From ATZT02 sp038145175 (lineage in GTDB: Bacteria > Actinomycetota > Actinomycetes > S36-B12 > UBA5976): a stretch of DNA of 64,000 nt. Location of the stretch: NCBI GenBank assembly GCA_038145175.1, contig JAYQPE010000004.1:117800-181799 (forward strand), read 5' to 3'. The notes under the pieces are model-generated. The model saw nothing but the letters and a program-made list of their open reading frames with translations. It made no database searches and was not told where the DNA came from. The position numbers were made by a program, and so were the translations under genes. This document shows, piece by piece, positions 50,286-58,722 of this stretch (the first letter of the stretch is position 1; each line of letters begins with the position of its first letter).

Positions 50286-50361
50286 AAGTTTGAATTAAAG
50301 CAGCAATAACTAATCCAAAAAGTACTAATAATGTGATGATTCTTCTAGTTTTTGTGTTCAT
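50278..50361 (-). CDS. possible 27-residue membrane peptide
   Basis: ATG 50361 to TAG 50278: a basic start (MNTKTRR) then one hydrophobic helix ending QTFI. The topology is that of a small membrane peptide. No Shine-Dalgarno is visible, and the frame runs eight bases into the XRE gene. In favour: it fills an otherwise empty 130-base spacer with a clean basic-plus-hydrophobic pattern. Against: AT-rich random frames often look hydrophobic. Confidence 0.35.
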   Translation of the reverse strand: MNTKTRRIITLLVLFGLVIAALIQTFI

Positions 50362-50416
50362 AAACGCTTAGTTAATAATACGAAATTACTTAACCTTGGC
50401 ATAATTAGTCTTACCT

Positions 50417-50848
50417 ATGAGCACAAATCTTTCAAAAGAAGAAAAACAGGAAGTCTTTGGATTTTTTGATCCCGACCAATACGAAGATGAAGTTAAAGAA
50501 AAATATAGTCAAACAGATGCCTATAAACAGTCGAATGCAAAAACTAAGAATTACACCAAAGAAGATTGGGCGCAAATGGCTTTGGAGTCAGATTTCATAG
50601 TTCAAAGATTTAAGAATCTTATGGAAAAAGGAATTGATCCTGAGAGTGCTGAAGCCAAAGAAGTAGCTGAAGCCCACAGGCAACACATCACTAAATGGTT
50701 TTATAACTGCAGCTATGAGATCCACTCAGGTTTAGCGTTTATGTATATCTTGGATGAGAGATTTAAAGAAAACTATGAAAAACATGCAATTGGGCTTGCT
50801 CAATATATTCATGATGCAATCACTGCAAATTCGATAGAGAATATATAA
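50417..50848 (+). CDS. stand-alone TipAS ligand-binding domain
   Basis: 143 residues matching the TipAS domain without the MerR DNA-binding part: EEKQEVFGFFDPDQYEDEVKEKY at the start, then WAQMALESDFIVQRFKNLMEKGIDPESAEAKEVAEAHRQHI-type helix pair and YEIHSGLAFMYILDERFKENYEKHA. In Streptomyces TipAS binds thiopeptides. Free-standing forms may sequester drugs or sense a small molecule. It abuts the Virulence_fact gene with no gap. Confidence 0.88.
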   Translation: MSTNLSKEEKQEVFGFFDPDQYEDEVKEKYSQTDAYKQSNAKTKNYTKEDWAQMALESDFIVQRFKNLMEKGIDPESAEAKEVAEAHRQHITKWFYNCSYEIHSGLAFMYILDERFKENYEKHAIGLAQYIHDAITANSIENI

Positions 50849-51142
50849 ATGAGCGAATATCAAATCACAAGTTGGAAAAACATTCCATCATTAGTCACAG
50901 TTAGAGAAGGTGACAAAGTTGTAAAAACTCAATTGCCTCAAAGATTTCAAGAAGCAATTGATGAAGCAGCAATGAGACTTAATGAAACTGACGCTGATAG
51001 TTATATGAACGGTTGGAATAGATCTGAATGGATCAAAGCAGATGGAGAACCGGCTATAATTGCAGAACAGGTTGTTGCTGGTATTGAGAAAGATTTCTCC
51101 GAGGAAAACCTCGCGGCATTACTTGATGAATTAGGTAAATAG
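50849..51142 (+). CDS. Virulence_fact-domain protein
   Basis: 97 residues. YQITSWKNIPSLVTVREGDKVVKTQLPQRFQEAIDEAAM and DSYMNGWNRSEW match the domain named Virulence_fact. Despite the name, in proteobacteria it is next to methylene-THF reductase and methyltransferase genes. Here it is upstream of a homocysteine methyltransferase homologue, supporting a one-carbon role. The ATG follows the TipAS stop directly. Confidence 0.85.
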   Translation: MSEYQITSWKNIPSLVTVREGDKVVKTQLPQRFQEAIDEAAMRLNETDADSYMNGWNRSEWIKADGEPAIIAEQVVAGIEKDFSEENLAALLDELGK

Positions 51143-51176
51143 TAAAACTAATTTTATTAAGGATGGAGAAATCTAT

Positions 51177-52058
51177 ATGACAAATATTTACGATTTATTA
51201 GATCAAGGAAAAACATTAATCAGTGATGGTGCTATGGGCACCATGTTGCAAGAAGCTGGTTTAACTGATGGCGGTGCACCTGAATTATGGAATGTAGAAC
51301 ATCCTGCCAAAGTTGCAGAAATATTAGATAGTTATGCAAAAAATGGTGCAAATCTTTTAACCACAAATACATTCGGTGGTACTAAACCAAGATTACAAAT
51401 GCATCAATTAGAAGATAGAGTTTTTGAATTAAATAAAGCAGCTGCAGAACTTGCTAAAAAAGTTGCCAGTAAATATCCAGAATGTTTTGTCATGGGAGAT
51501 ATTGGTCCAAGTGGTGAATTAATGGAACCAATGGGCACATTAACAATTGATCAAGCCAAAGAAATTTTTGCTGAACAAATTAAAGGTTTAGTTGCAGGTG
51601 GAGTGGACGCAATTTTGATTGAAACGATGAGTGACTTGGCAGAAGTAGAAGCTGCTGTCAAAGCAAGTCAAGAAGTTGCTCCAGGTTTACCAATTATTGT
51701 TACTTTTTCGTTCGACACAAATTTAAGAACCATGATGGGTGTTAAACCAGAAATGGCGGTTAAACAAATTTCTGCATTAGGAGTTAGATTAATTGGGGCA
51801 AATTGTGGCCGTGGAACTGATGAAATGAAAATCATTGCCCAAGAATTAGCAAATGCAAGACAGCCTGGAACATATCTAATTACTCAATCAAATGCAGGTT
51901 TACCAAAACTTGTGGGAGATGAATTTATTTATGATGGCTCTCCAGAAGAAATGGCAAAATATGCCAAAGAAATGAAAGAAATCGGAATTAATGTTATTGG
52001 TTCTTGCTGCGGTTCAACACCTAAGCACACCAAAGCAATTAGTGAAGCTGTTAAATAA
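51177..52058 (+). CDS. homocysteine S-methyltransferase-family protein
   Basis: 293 residues, a single methyltransferase barrel like BhmT or the N-terminal part of MetH. ISDGAMGTMLQEAG, LLTTNTFGG, and the zinc ligands in GANCG and GSCCGS are complete. No B12 or folate domains are fused. Methyl donor could be betaine, methylmethionine, or a corrinoid protein elsewhere. A GGATGGAGA ribosome site precedes it. Confidence 0.9.
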   Translation: MTNIYDLLDQGKTLISDGAMGTMLQEAGLTDGGAPELWNVEHPAKVAEILDSYAKNGANLLTTNTFGGTKPRLQMHQLEDRVFELNKAAAELAKKVASKYPECFVMGDIGPSGELMEPMGTLTIDQAKEIFAEQIKGLVAGGVDAILIETMSDLAEVEAAVKASQEVAPGLPIIVTFSFDTNLRTMMGVKPEMAVKQISALGVRLIGANCGRGTDEMKIIAQELANARQPGTYLITQSNAGLPKLVGDEFIYDGSPEEMAKYAKEMKEIGINVIGSCCGSTPKHTKAISEAVK

Positions 52059-52066
52059 TTTCATAA

Positions 52067-52744
52067 ATGGATAATGACGAGTATTTAGTTAACAGACCTG
52101 ATTTAGGTGATCGTTCCGAAGTTCAAGCTGGAGAGTTTTATCCAGTTGTTGGAGTTGGACCACATCCAAGACCTTGGCCAGAAGGTGAACAATATGATCC
52201 TCAATATTTAGAAAATGGGGATAAAAGAAATGTGCTGGATAAATATAGATATTGGTCTGTGGCAGCAATTGTTAAAGATTTAGATAAATCCAGAAATCCA
52301 TTACATATTGCAATTGAGAATTGGCAACATGATTTAAATATTGGTTCTGTGGTTAGAACTGCTAATGCTTTTAACGTTGCTGGAGTTCACATCATTGGTA
52401 AACGGGATTGGAACAAAAGAGGTGCGATGGTTACCGATAAATATTTACATCTTTTCCATCACGCAACAATTAATGAATTTAGTCAATGGACTAAGAAGAA
52501 TAATGTTCCTGTAATAGGAATAGATAATGTGGAAAATTGTGAACCTTTAGAGACAGCAAAATTACCTAATCCTTGTGCTTTTTTATTTGGTCAGGAAGGT
52601 CCAGGTTTATCTGAAGAAGCATTATCTATTTGTGAAAAAATTTATGAGATCAAACAATATGGTTCAACCAGATCAATGAACGCCTCCGCAGCAGGTGCGA
52701 TTGCGATGTTTGCTTGGGGTTTGCAACATATAAAGTCTAGCTAA
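52067..52744 (+). CDS. SPOUT RNA methyltransferase (TrmH/SpoU)
   Basis: 225 residues. Motif 1 NIGSVVRTANAF, motif 2 FGQEGPGLSEEAL, and motif 3 GSTRSMNASAAGAIAMF of 2'-O-ribose methyltransferases are intact. The N-terminal 70 residues are an extra, Pro/Asp-rich region rather than an L30e-like domain. Target RNA unknown. It converges on the NYN gene with an eight-base overlap. Confidence 0.92.
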   Translation: MDNDEYLVNRPDLGDRSEVQAGEFYPVVGVGPHPRPWPEGEQYDPQYLENGDKRNVLDKYRYWSVAAIVKDLDKSRNPLHIAIENWQHDLNIGSVVRTANAFNVAGVHIIGKRDWNKRGAMVTDKYLHLFHHATINEFSQWTKKNNVPVIGIDNVENCEPLETAKLPNPCAFLFGQEGPGLSEEALSICEKIYEIKQYGSTRSMNASAAGAIAMFAWGLQHIKSS

Positions 52745-53297
52745 ATAATGATTTCGTAATAAATCTTTTTGTAATATGAATTTTTGATTTGAAGCTTGAT
52801 GAATACCTTCCTGGTGGAATCACAACGACTATTTTTTTACTTGGATGACTTAAATCAAATTTATTTATAACTGGTAGAAAATCTGCATCAGCACTTATCA
52901 AATACACTTTACTAATTTCATTTTTGTCGAAACACTTTACTATACGAAGCGCAATATTAACATCGGTATATTTTTCTGAGTATTTTTTAATTAAATTTCC
53001 ACATTTTTCACATTTTAATATACGTAATTTATATTCTCCAGTAAAAATTCTTACTGAATTTAATGATTTATTTTTTGTAATAAAACTTCTTTGTCTTTTT
53101 GCATTCTCCGAATTACCGAAAAAATACGATGTGCAAAGATCTATTTCTTCTATTTCCTCATCATCTTTAATTATTAAATTTGCTAACTTTTCTAGATTAA
53201 TAGATAAAAAACGATCACCAAATCTATTTTTTACCGCATGAAAAAGATTTAAACCATCCACAATAAATACAACTTTTTTTCTATATCTTGATTGCAA
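52737..53297 (-). CDS. NYN-domain protein with Cys-pair insert
   Basis: 186 residues from TTG 53297, with GGAG six bases upstream. NYN (PIN-like) acidic residues: FIVDGLNLF (D14, N17), the SEKYTDVNIAL loop (D112), and ISADADFLPVI (D137, D139). A CEKCGN pair at 96-99 may bind zinc. The domain is a metal-dependent RNase or a LabA-like regulator. Its Lys/Ile-rich, very AT-rich codon use and basic character differ from its neighbours, so recent acquisition is possible. Confidence 0.85.
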   Translation of the reverse strand: MQSRYRKKVVFIVDGLNLFHAVKNRFGDRFLSINLEKLANLIIKDDEEIEEIDLCTSYFFGNSENAKRQRSFITKNKSLNSVRIFTGEYKLRILKCEKCGNLIKKYSEKYTDVNIALRIVKCFDKNEISKVYLISADADFLPVINKFDLSHPSKKIVVVIPPGRYSSSFKSKIHITKRFITKSLFS

Positions 53298-53328
53298 AAT
53301 TTCTCCATGATAGTATTAGATTTCAACC

Positions 53329-53349
53329 TGCATTGGTATAACCAATGCA
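53329..53349. repeat. perfect inverted repeat between nyn and photolyase genes
   Basis: TGCATTGGT and ACCAATGCA, nine-base arms around ATA, make a 21-base palindrome. It sits 32 bases upstream of the NYN start codon. It may be an operator for either divergent gene, or with the next hairpin form part of an RNA. Confidence 0.6.
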
Positions 53350-53350
53350 T

Positions 53351-53372
53351 AACGGCCCCGAAAGGGGTCGTT
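53351..53372 (+). terminator. strong GAAA-loop hairpin
   Basis: AACGGCCCC-GAAA-GGGGTCGTT pairs along nine positions (one G-T), the most GC-rich stem nearby. It is followed by CCTTTATAT rather than a pure T run. A terminator between two divergent starts has no obvious transcript to end, unless a short RNA is made from this spacer. Confidence 0.5.
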
Positions 53373-53422
53373 CCTTTATATAAGCAAACTTTTTCATCTC
53401 ACGTTTACAGTCAATGAATAGT

Positions 53423-53447
53423 TGTGGATAACTAATAATGTGGAAAA
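53423..53447 (-). other. pair of DnaA boxes upstream of the FeS photolyase gene
   Basis: On the minus strand a perfect box TTATCCACA (53423-53431) and a variant TTTTCCACA (53439-53447) lie in the same orientation seven bases apart, 30 bases before the photolyase start. DnaA control or titration is possible. Confidence 0.5.
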
Positions 53448-53477
53448 CTCAATTGGGGCATAGAATTTTGAAAACTT

Positions 53478-54947
53478 ATGAAAACTAAAAGAATAATTTT
53501 TCCTGACCAACTCGGTGATCATTTTATTAATGATCATGATGGTGAGATCATCATTTTGATTAGTAAAGAAGATATGTGGGCTCGTAAAATGCATCGAGCT
53601 AAAGCCCAATGGTGGTTAAGTGCGATTTGGCATAAGAAAGAAGAACTGGGTAAAAGATGCGAAGTATTAGAAGTAAACACGGTAAAAGAATTTGTAAATA
53701 GTTTTAAAGGCAAAGCTTCTGTTATTGCTCCAACCGGTTATCGATCAAGAAAAGCATTCATGAATAAAGACAATTTTGAGAAACTACCTTCCAGAGGTTT
53801 TGTATTGAGTGAAAAAGATTTTGCTTTGTGGATAAGTAAAAGGGAAAATAAGAAATTAAAACTAGAAGATTTCTATAGATTTCAAAGAGTATTTCATTCC
53901 GTGTTGGTTGATGGAAAAGAAAATCCTGTTGGTGGAGCTTGGAATTTTGACCATGAAAATAGATTGCCTCCCCCAAAAAATGTTAAAACTCTTGATTTAG
54001 AAAAGCCTTATTATCCAAAAGAGGATGAAATTGATGAATTTGCTCGAAAAGAAATCAAACGATTAGAAAAAGAAGGCTTTAAATTCATTGGCACTGATAG
54101 TAAAAGAGTTTTTGCTGCTACTGAAAAGGAAGCAAATAAATTATTAAAAAACTTCTTTGAAACAAGATTAAAACAATTTGGACCATATGAAGATGCATCA
54201 TTAATTGATGACTGGCATATGTCTCATTCTCTGCTTTCTGCACCATTAAACATTGGTTTACTTGATCCGATAAAAGTAATTAGAGATGCTGAAAAAGAAT
54301 TAAAAAATAAAGCACCAATAGCAAGTGTGGAGGGCTTTATTAGACAAATTCTTGGTTGGCGAGATTACATTTGGCATCTTTATTGGTATTTTGGCGAAGA
54401 TTATTCGAATAAAAATAACCATTTAAATGCCAAAAAGAAATTACCAAATTGGCTAGAAGAATTGGATAATTCAAAAATTAAAGCAAATTGTTTAAGTCAT
54501 GTAGTAAAAGATTTAAATGAAAGAGCTTGGGTACATCACATCCAACGACTAATGATTTTAGGAAGTTGGTGTATGCAACAAGGAATTAATCCTCAAGAAT
54601 TAGTGGATTGGTTTGATCGCGCTTTCATCGATGGTCATCCTTGGGTTATGGCAGCAAATGTAATTGGGATGAGCCAGTATGCAGATGGTGGAAAAATGTC
54701 TACCAAGCCTTACACCAGTGGTGGAAGTTATATAAATAAAATGAGTAATTTTTGTTCAAGTTGTGTCTATAAACCAGATGTAAGGGTGGGAAGTCAAGCT
54801 TGTCCATTTACTGCTGGATATTGGAAATTTATTGATAAACATAAAGATGAATTTAAGAAAAATATCAGAATGAGCCAAAGTGTAAATGGGCTTAAAAGGT
54901 TGAAGGATTTAAATCAATTATTGAAGGAAGATTCAAATACTATTTAA
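53478..54947 (+). CDS. FeS-type (6-4) photolyase/cryptochrome family protein
   Basis: 489 residues of the PhrB-like, DPRP class. RIIFPDQLGDHF at the start, AQWWLSAIWHKKEELG, ILGWRDYIWHLYW, and AWVHHIQRLMILGSWCM are typical. The cluster cysteines appear in KANCLSH, FCSSCVYKPD and SQACPF. Characterised relatives repair (6-4) photoproducts with FAD, a ribolumazine antenna and a 4Fe-4S cluster. It differs in class from the CPD enzyme at 45653, so the two damage types are both covered. Confidence 0.92.
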   Translation: MKTKRIIFPDQLGDHFINDHDGEIIILISKEDMWARKMHRAKAQWWLSAIWHKKEELGKRCEVLEVNTVKEFVNSFKGKASVIAPTGYRSRKAFMNKDNFEKLPSRGFVLSEKDFALWISKRENKKLKLEDFYRFQRVFHSVLVDGKENPVGGAWNFDHENRLPPPKNVKTLDLEKPYYPKEDEIDEFARKEIKRLEKEGFKFIGTDSKRVFAATEKEANKLLKNFFETRLKQFGPYEDASLIDDWHMSHSLLSAPLNIGLLDPIKVIRDAEKELKNKAPIASVEGFIRQILGWRDYIWHLYWYFGEDYSNKNNHLNAKKKLPNWLEELDNSKIKANCLSHVVKDLNERAWVHHIQRLMILGSWCMQQGINPQELVDWFDRAFIDGHPWVMAANVIGMSQYADGGKMSTKPYTSGGSYINKMSNFCSSCVYKPDVRVGSQACPFTAGYWKFIDKHKDEFKKNIRMSQSVNGLKRLKDLNQLLKEDSNTI

Positions 54948-55091
54948 TTAATTCTCTTTTTCTCATGTCATTAATGATATTTTCACAGAATAAATTAATT
55001 ATTTGAATCAGATTTAATGTTCACAAAAAAATCATTACATTTAAGTAATAATATTAACTTTTTTATTACTTTACTTTCACAACAATATATT

Positions 55092-55685
55092 TTAATCTAT
55101 TTTAAAAGTCAAAATGTTTTGAATTAATTCGGCTAAAATCTTTTTCTTTTTCTCCGCGGAAGCTTTTTTGAAACCATCTAAATTAACTATTTCACCTGTA
55201 AAAATTAGGCCAGTGATAAGCGAGGACATTAAATTTGATCTAATTGCAAAGTTATCTAAGTTTATTGATTTAAATGAATTTAAGAATTGTTGTTCATATG
55301 TCTTTTTTAATATTTGTGCCGCTTTTTCTTCAGTCGATGCAGCACGAATTAAGCCTAAAATCGATTGGGGAAACGTTTTCTTTCCTTCGCCAAGAAGTAT
55401 CTCGGTTATTGCAGCTCCCCATGTTTCTTTGGGAATAACTTTCAATAAATTCATAATTGCTTGAGCCTCTACAGGTGGCTCCATACTTTCTGCAAACAAA
55501 ATTTCTTTAGTCTTGTAGTAGTGCATGATTAAACTTGGATCAACTTTGGCAATTTCAGCAATATGGCGAATAGTTGATTTCTCATAACCCAATTGAGCAA
55601 AACTAATTTTGGCTGCCTTGATGATTTCAGCTTTAAGGTCAGTTGAATTCTTGGGTCTTCGACCCGGATTTTTGGTTTTTCCCAC
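55092..55685 (-). CDS. TetR-family regulator of the MFS exporter
   Basis: 197 residues, GTG start. An AT-hook-like GRRPKNS precedes the HTH (IIKAAKISFAQLGYEKSTIRHIAEIAKVDPSLIMHYYKTKEIL in pieces). C-terminal region resembles TetR_C of transport regulators. Divergent from a 14-span MFS gene with a 71-base gap that holds two matching operator half-site repeats, so it probably represses that gene and itself. Confidence 0.92.
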   Translation of the reverse strand: MGKTKNPGRRPKNSTDLKAEIIKAAKISFAQLGYEKSTIRHIAEIAKVDPSLIMHYYKTKEILFAESMEPPVEAQAIMNLLKVIPKETWGAAITEILLGEGKKTFPQSILGLIRAASTEEKAAQILKKTYEQQFLNSFKSINLDNFAIRSNLMSSLITGLIFTGEIVNLDGFKKASAEKKKKILAELIQNILTFKID

Positions 55686-55690
55686 ACCCT

Positions 55691-55696
55691 ATTGTA
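55691..55696 (-). promoter_or_regulatory. -10 of the tetR gene
   Basis: TACAAT on the minus strand lies five bases before GTG 55685, next to the operator repeats, a layout that permits self-repression. Confidence 0.45.
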
Positions 55697-55700
55697 CATA

Positions 55701-55738
55701 ATTAAACACTTGTTGTAATGTATTAAACACTTGTTTAA
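55701..55738. promoter_or_regulatory. TetR operator pair
   Basis: ATTAAACACTTGTT occurs at 55701-55714 and again at 55722-55735, offset 21 bases (two helical turns). The second copy extends to TTAAAC-ACTT-GTTTAA, a perfect palindrome. This is what a cooperative TetR dimer pair would bind, between the divergent regulator and exporter genes. Confidence 0.75.
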
Positions 55739-55756
55739 TTGTATGGGGGTAATTAG

Positions 55757-57259
55757 ATGTCTGCAGTATTTAACCGCAAAGGTGTACTTTCCACTGTTGG
55801 TCTAAGTCTTATGACGGTTGTCTCAGCAGTAGCTGGACTAAACGTGGCGCTTCCATCACTTGCTGTTGAGCTTTCGGCTACACAAACTCAATTAACTTGG
55901 ATTGCAGATTCTTACACCGTTGTTTTCGCTGGATTACTTTTACTTGCAGGTGCAATTGGTGATAAGTATGGAAGAAAAAATATTTTAGCTATTGGTCTTG
56001 TGATTTTTGGTTTTGCCAGTTTAGGTGGATTTCTAGCGACTGATGCAAATTTTGTCATTTGGATGAGAGCAATCATGGGAATTGGCGCTGCTGCAATTAT
56101 GCCTTCAACATTATCCGTAATTACAACTTCATTTCCTAAAGATGAAAAATCAAAAGCAGTTGGAATTTGGGTTGCCATAGTGTCTGCTGGAGCAATTGTT
56201 GGATTATTTGGTTCTGCATTGCTATTGGAATTTTATGCCTGGAATTCATTCTTTGCACTTAATTTAATTTTGGCTGCGATATCTTGGATTGGAACTATAA
56301 AATTTGTACCTGAATCAAAAGATGAAGTGCTAAATAGATTAGATTATTTTGGAGGAATACTAAGCGTAATTGGAATTGGCGCTTTAGTATTTGGAATTAT
56401 TGAGGGACCTGAAAACGGTTGGTCAAATCCAATTACTATTACAAGTCTTACTTTTGGAATTTTGGGATTAATCTTTTTTGTTCTATGGGAATTAAGACTA
56501 AAAAATCCATTACTAGATCCTCGTCTTTTTAAAAATAGGGGTTTTAGCGCAGGAACTATTTCTATTACTTTACAATTTTTTGGCCAATTTGGCTTTATTT
56601 TCTTAGTCGTTCAATATTTACAATTTGTTGTGGGTTTTTCTGCTTTAGAATCTGCTTTAAGAATTCTGCCTATGGCTTTAGTGGTTGGACCTACTTCTAG
56701 ATTTGCTGGAAAATTAAATAAAACTATTTCTCAAAAATATTTAGGCTCAATCGGAATGTTTATGTTTGGTTTGGGCTTGTTCTTTATGAGATATCTAACT
56801 CCTGACTTCAATTATGCCCAATTCTTATTTGCACTATTTTTCTTTGCATTTGGACTTGGCTTAGCCGCTACTCCTGCAACCACAGTCATTATGTCTTCCT
56901 TACCGCAAAGTAAACAAGGAGTTGCCTCAGCTGTTAATGACACTGCAAGAGAATTTGGAGCAGCATTAGGTATTGCGATTCTAGGTTCAGCTTTAACTAA
57001 TAGTTACAAAAACGAAATGGCAACAGTTACTGCAAATCTTCCTGCAGAAGTTAGTGAAAGAATAAATTCTTCATTGGCATTTACCCAAATCAATCCACCT
57101 GCTCAATTGCAACCGGTTTGGGAAAACCTTGTTAACTCTGGTTTTGAAGCTTTCTCAAATGGAATGTCTACTTCATTAACTATTGCAGCAATATCCTCTT
57201 GGGTGGCAGCGGCGTTGATTTTTGTTGTTGCGCCAAAGCAAAATCAGAAAGCAAAATAA
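55757..57259 (+). CDS. MFS transporter, DHA2 (14-span) family
   Basis: 500 residues, 14 predicted spans. LTWIADSYTVVFAGLLLLAGAIGDKYGRKN includes the MFS motif A (GDKYGRKN), and IMPSTLSVITTSFPKDEKSKAVGIWVA gives motif C region. Proton-driven drug or metabolite export is usual. GGGGG precedes the ATG. Regulated very likely by the divergent TetR. Confidence 0.92.
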   Translation: MSAVFNRKGVLSTVGLSLMTVVSAVAGLNVALPSLAVELSATQTQLTWIADSYTVVFAGLLLLAGAIGDKYGRKNILAIGLVIFGFASLGGFLATDANFVIWMRAIMGIGAAAIMPSTLSVITTSFPKDEKSKAVGIWVAIVSAGAIVGLFGSALLLEFYAWNSFFALNLILAAISWIGTIKFVPESKDEVLNRLDYFGGILSVIGIGALVFGIIEGPENGWSNPITITSLTFGILGLIFFVLWELRLKNPLLDPRLFKNRGFSAGTISITLQFFGQFGFIFLVVQYLQFVVGFSALESALRILPMALVVGPTSRFAGKLNKTISQKYLGSIGMFMFGLGLFFMRYLTPDFNYAQFLFALFFFAFGLGLAATPATTVIMSSLPQSKQGVASAVNDTAREFGAALGIAILGSALTNSYKNEMATVTANLPAEVSERINSSLAFTQINPPAQLQPVWENLVNSGFEAFSNGMSTSLTIAAISSWVAAALIFVVAPKQNQKAK

Positions 57260-57262
57260 AAG

Positions 57263-58225
57263 TTAGCTAATTAAAAACTTTGCAATTGCTTCATATAGTG
57301 GAATGCCAAATATTAAATTAAATGGAAACGTAATTCCGATTGAGCAAGTTAGAGCAAGGCCAAATTTTGCTTTAGGTAGCGCAATTGAAACAGCTGCAGG
57401 TGCTGCAATATATGAAGCACTTGCTGATAAGACTGCTAATAAAGTTGTGCCACCCACACTCATTCCAGCAAAATATCCTCCAAGAGCACCAATTAATCCT
57501 GCTAATACTGGAAACAAAATCGCAAAGACAACTAATTTGTATCCGGCTAATTTTACTTCTTTGATTTGAGATCCAGCCATATATCCAAGTTGGAGTAAGA
57601 ATAAAACTAAAATTCCATTTAATAGATCAATAAATACCGGAGATACCCTGTTAAATCCTTCATCACTTGTAATAAAGCCAGCGACTAAACCACCCACAAG
57701 TAATAACACTGTTTTTCCTAAAAGGATTTCTTGGAACGTTTTACCCCAAGAAACATTTGATTTTGAATTTCTGCTTGCTAGATATATCCCTACAACTAAT
57801 CCTGGAACTTCCATAATGGTTAATAGTGTGGTGGAATAACCTTCAAAAAATATTTTATTATTTTCTAAATATAAAACTGCTGCAGAAAATGTTACTAAAG
57901 AAGTAGAACCATAATGTGCCGCTAATGATCCTCTTTGTAGATCACTTAAATTTTTTATAAATTTTAAAAAATAGAAAGCTAAAAATGGAATTATGCTTCC
58001 AATAATAAAAGTTGTAATACTTGGTTTAATTATTTCTGAAAAAGAAACTTCTTTTAACGCATGTCCACCTTTTAAACCAATTCCCAGCAGTAAATAAATA
58101 GAAATTAATTGATAAATTGATTCAGGAATTGATAAATCGCTTTTAAATCTTGCTCCTAAAAATCCAAGAATGAAAACTAACACCGCAACTGAAGTTAGGT
58201 TTGATAATGCAAGAGTTAAATTCAT
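57263..58225 (-). CDS. SbtA-like sodium-dependent bicarbonate transporter
   Basis: 320 residues, about ten membrane spans, of the SBT superfamily (former DUF897). IYLLLGIGLKGGHAL, RGSLAAHYGSTSLVTFSAAVLYL, and SASASYIAAPAAVSIALPKAKFG are the hallmark blocks. Cyanobacterial SbtA takes up HCO3- with Na+. No SbtB-type PII partner gene is adjacent. Third gene of the carbonic anhydrase-DUF2127-SbtA run, gaps under three bases. Confidence 0.9.
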   Translation of the reverse strand: MNLTLALSNLTSVAVLVFILGFLGARFKSDLSIPESIYQLISIYLLLGIGLKGGHALKEVSFSEIIKPSITTFIIGSIIPFLAFYFLKFIKNLSDLQRGSLAAHYGSTSLVTFSAAVLYLENNKIFFEGYSTTLLTIMEVPGLVVGIYLASRNSKSNVSWGKTFQEILLGKTVLLLVGGLVAGFITSDEGFNRVSPVFIDLLNGILVLFLLQLGYMAGSQIKEVKLAGYKLVVFAILFPVLAGLIGALGGYFAGMSVGGTTLLAVLSASASYIAAPAAVSIALPKAKFGLALTCSIGITFPFNLIFGIPLYEAIAKFLIS

Positions 58226-58227
58226 AC

Positions 58228-58722
58228 TTAAGTTAATTTAACCATATTTTTTCTTATAATTATTAATCTAGCTAAATACGCCAAGATAAATAAATTCACC
58301 ACGAATACTATGGCTTTCCAAGTTTGAAACATTTTGAACATTTCATATATTTCTATGGGTATCCAAAGGGTGGTAGAGCAAAGCGTTAGAAGCACTCCCC
58401 AGTGTTTTTTAAGTAGTAAACCAATTGCCTCCAATAAAACTATAAATCCATAGATTGTAATGAGCATAAAAATAGTGATCCATTCCCAACTAGGAATTTT
58501 AATCAACTTATATATCAAGTTAATAAATTGTGAATGAAGTAAAAAGTTGGAAATATTTTGACTAACAAAAGAGAATTCTTTAATAAGCTCATTAAATTCA
58601 TCTGTAATGATGTTTCGATTTGTAGTGACAAATAATCCTTGCATTCCAAAATAGATTGTTAAAATTGCTCTTACAAATCTTTCCAGGGCAATTAAATAAA
58701 TCAATTCCAACTTTTTATGCAT
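58228..58722 (-). CDS. DUF2127 membrane protein
   Basis: 164 residues, four membrane helices. LLEAIGLLLKKHWGVLLTLCSTTLWIPIEIYEM matches the DUF2127 core. The function is unknown. It starts eight bases inside the carbonic anhydrase gene and ends two bases before the SbtA start. Linkage to an inorganic carbon pair here is notable. Confidence 0.85.
   Translation of the reverse strand: MHKKLELIYLIALERFVRAILTIYFGMQGLFVTTNRNIITDEFNELIKEFSFVSQNISNFLLHSQFINLIYKLIKIPSWEWITIFMLITIYGFIVLLEAIGLLLKKHWGVLLTLCSTTLWIPIEIYEMFKMFQTWKAIVFVVNLFILAYLARLIIIRKNMVKLT

Noticed and set aside
52737..53297. Toxin-antitoxin pair with the XRE gene or Phd-like gene
   Set aside because: The NYN gene is kilobases from both and has no adjacent partner.
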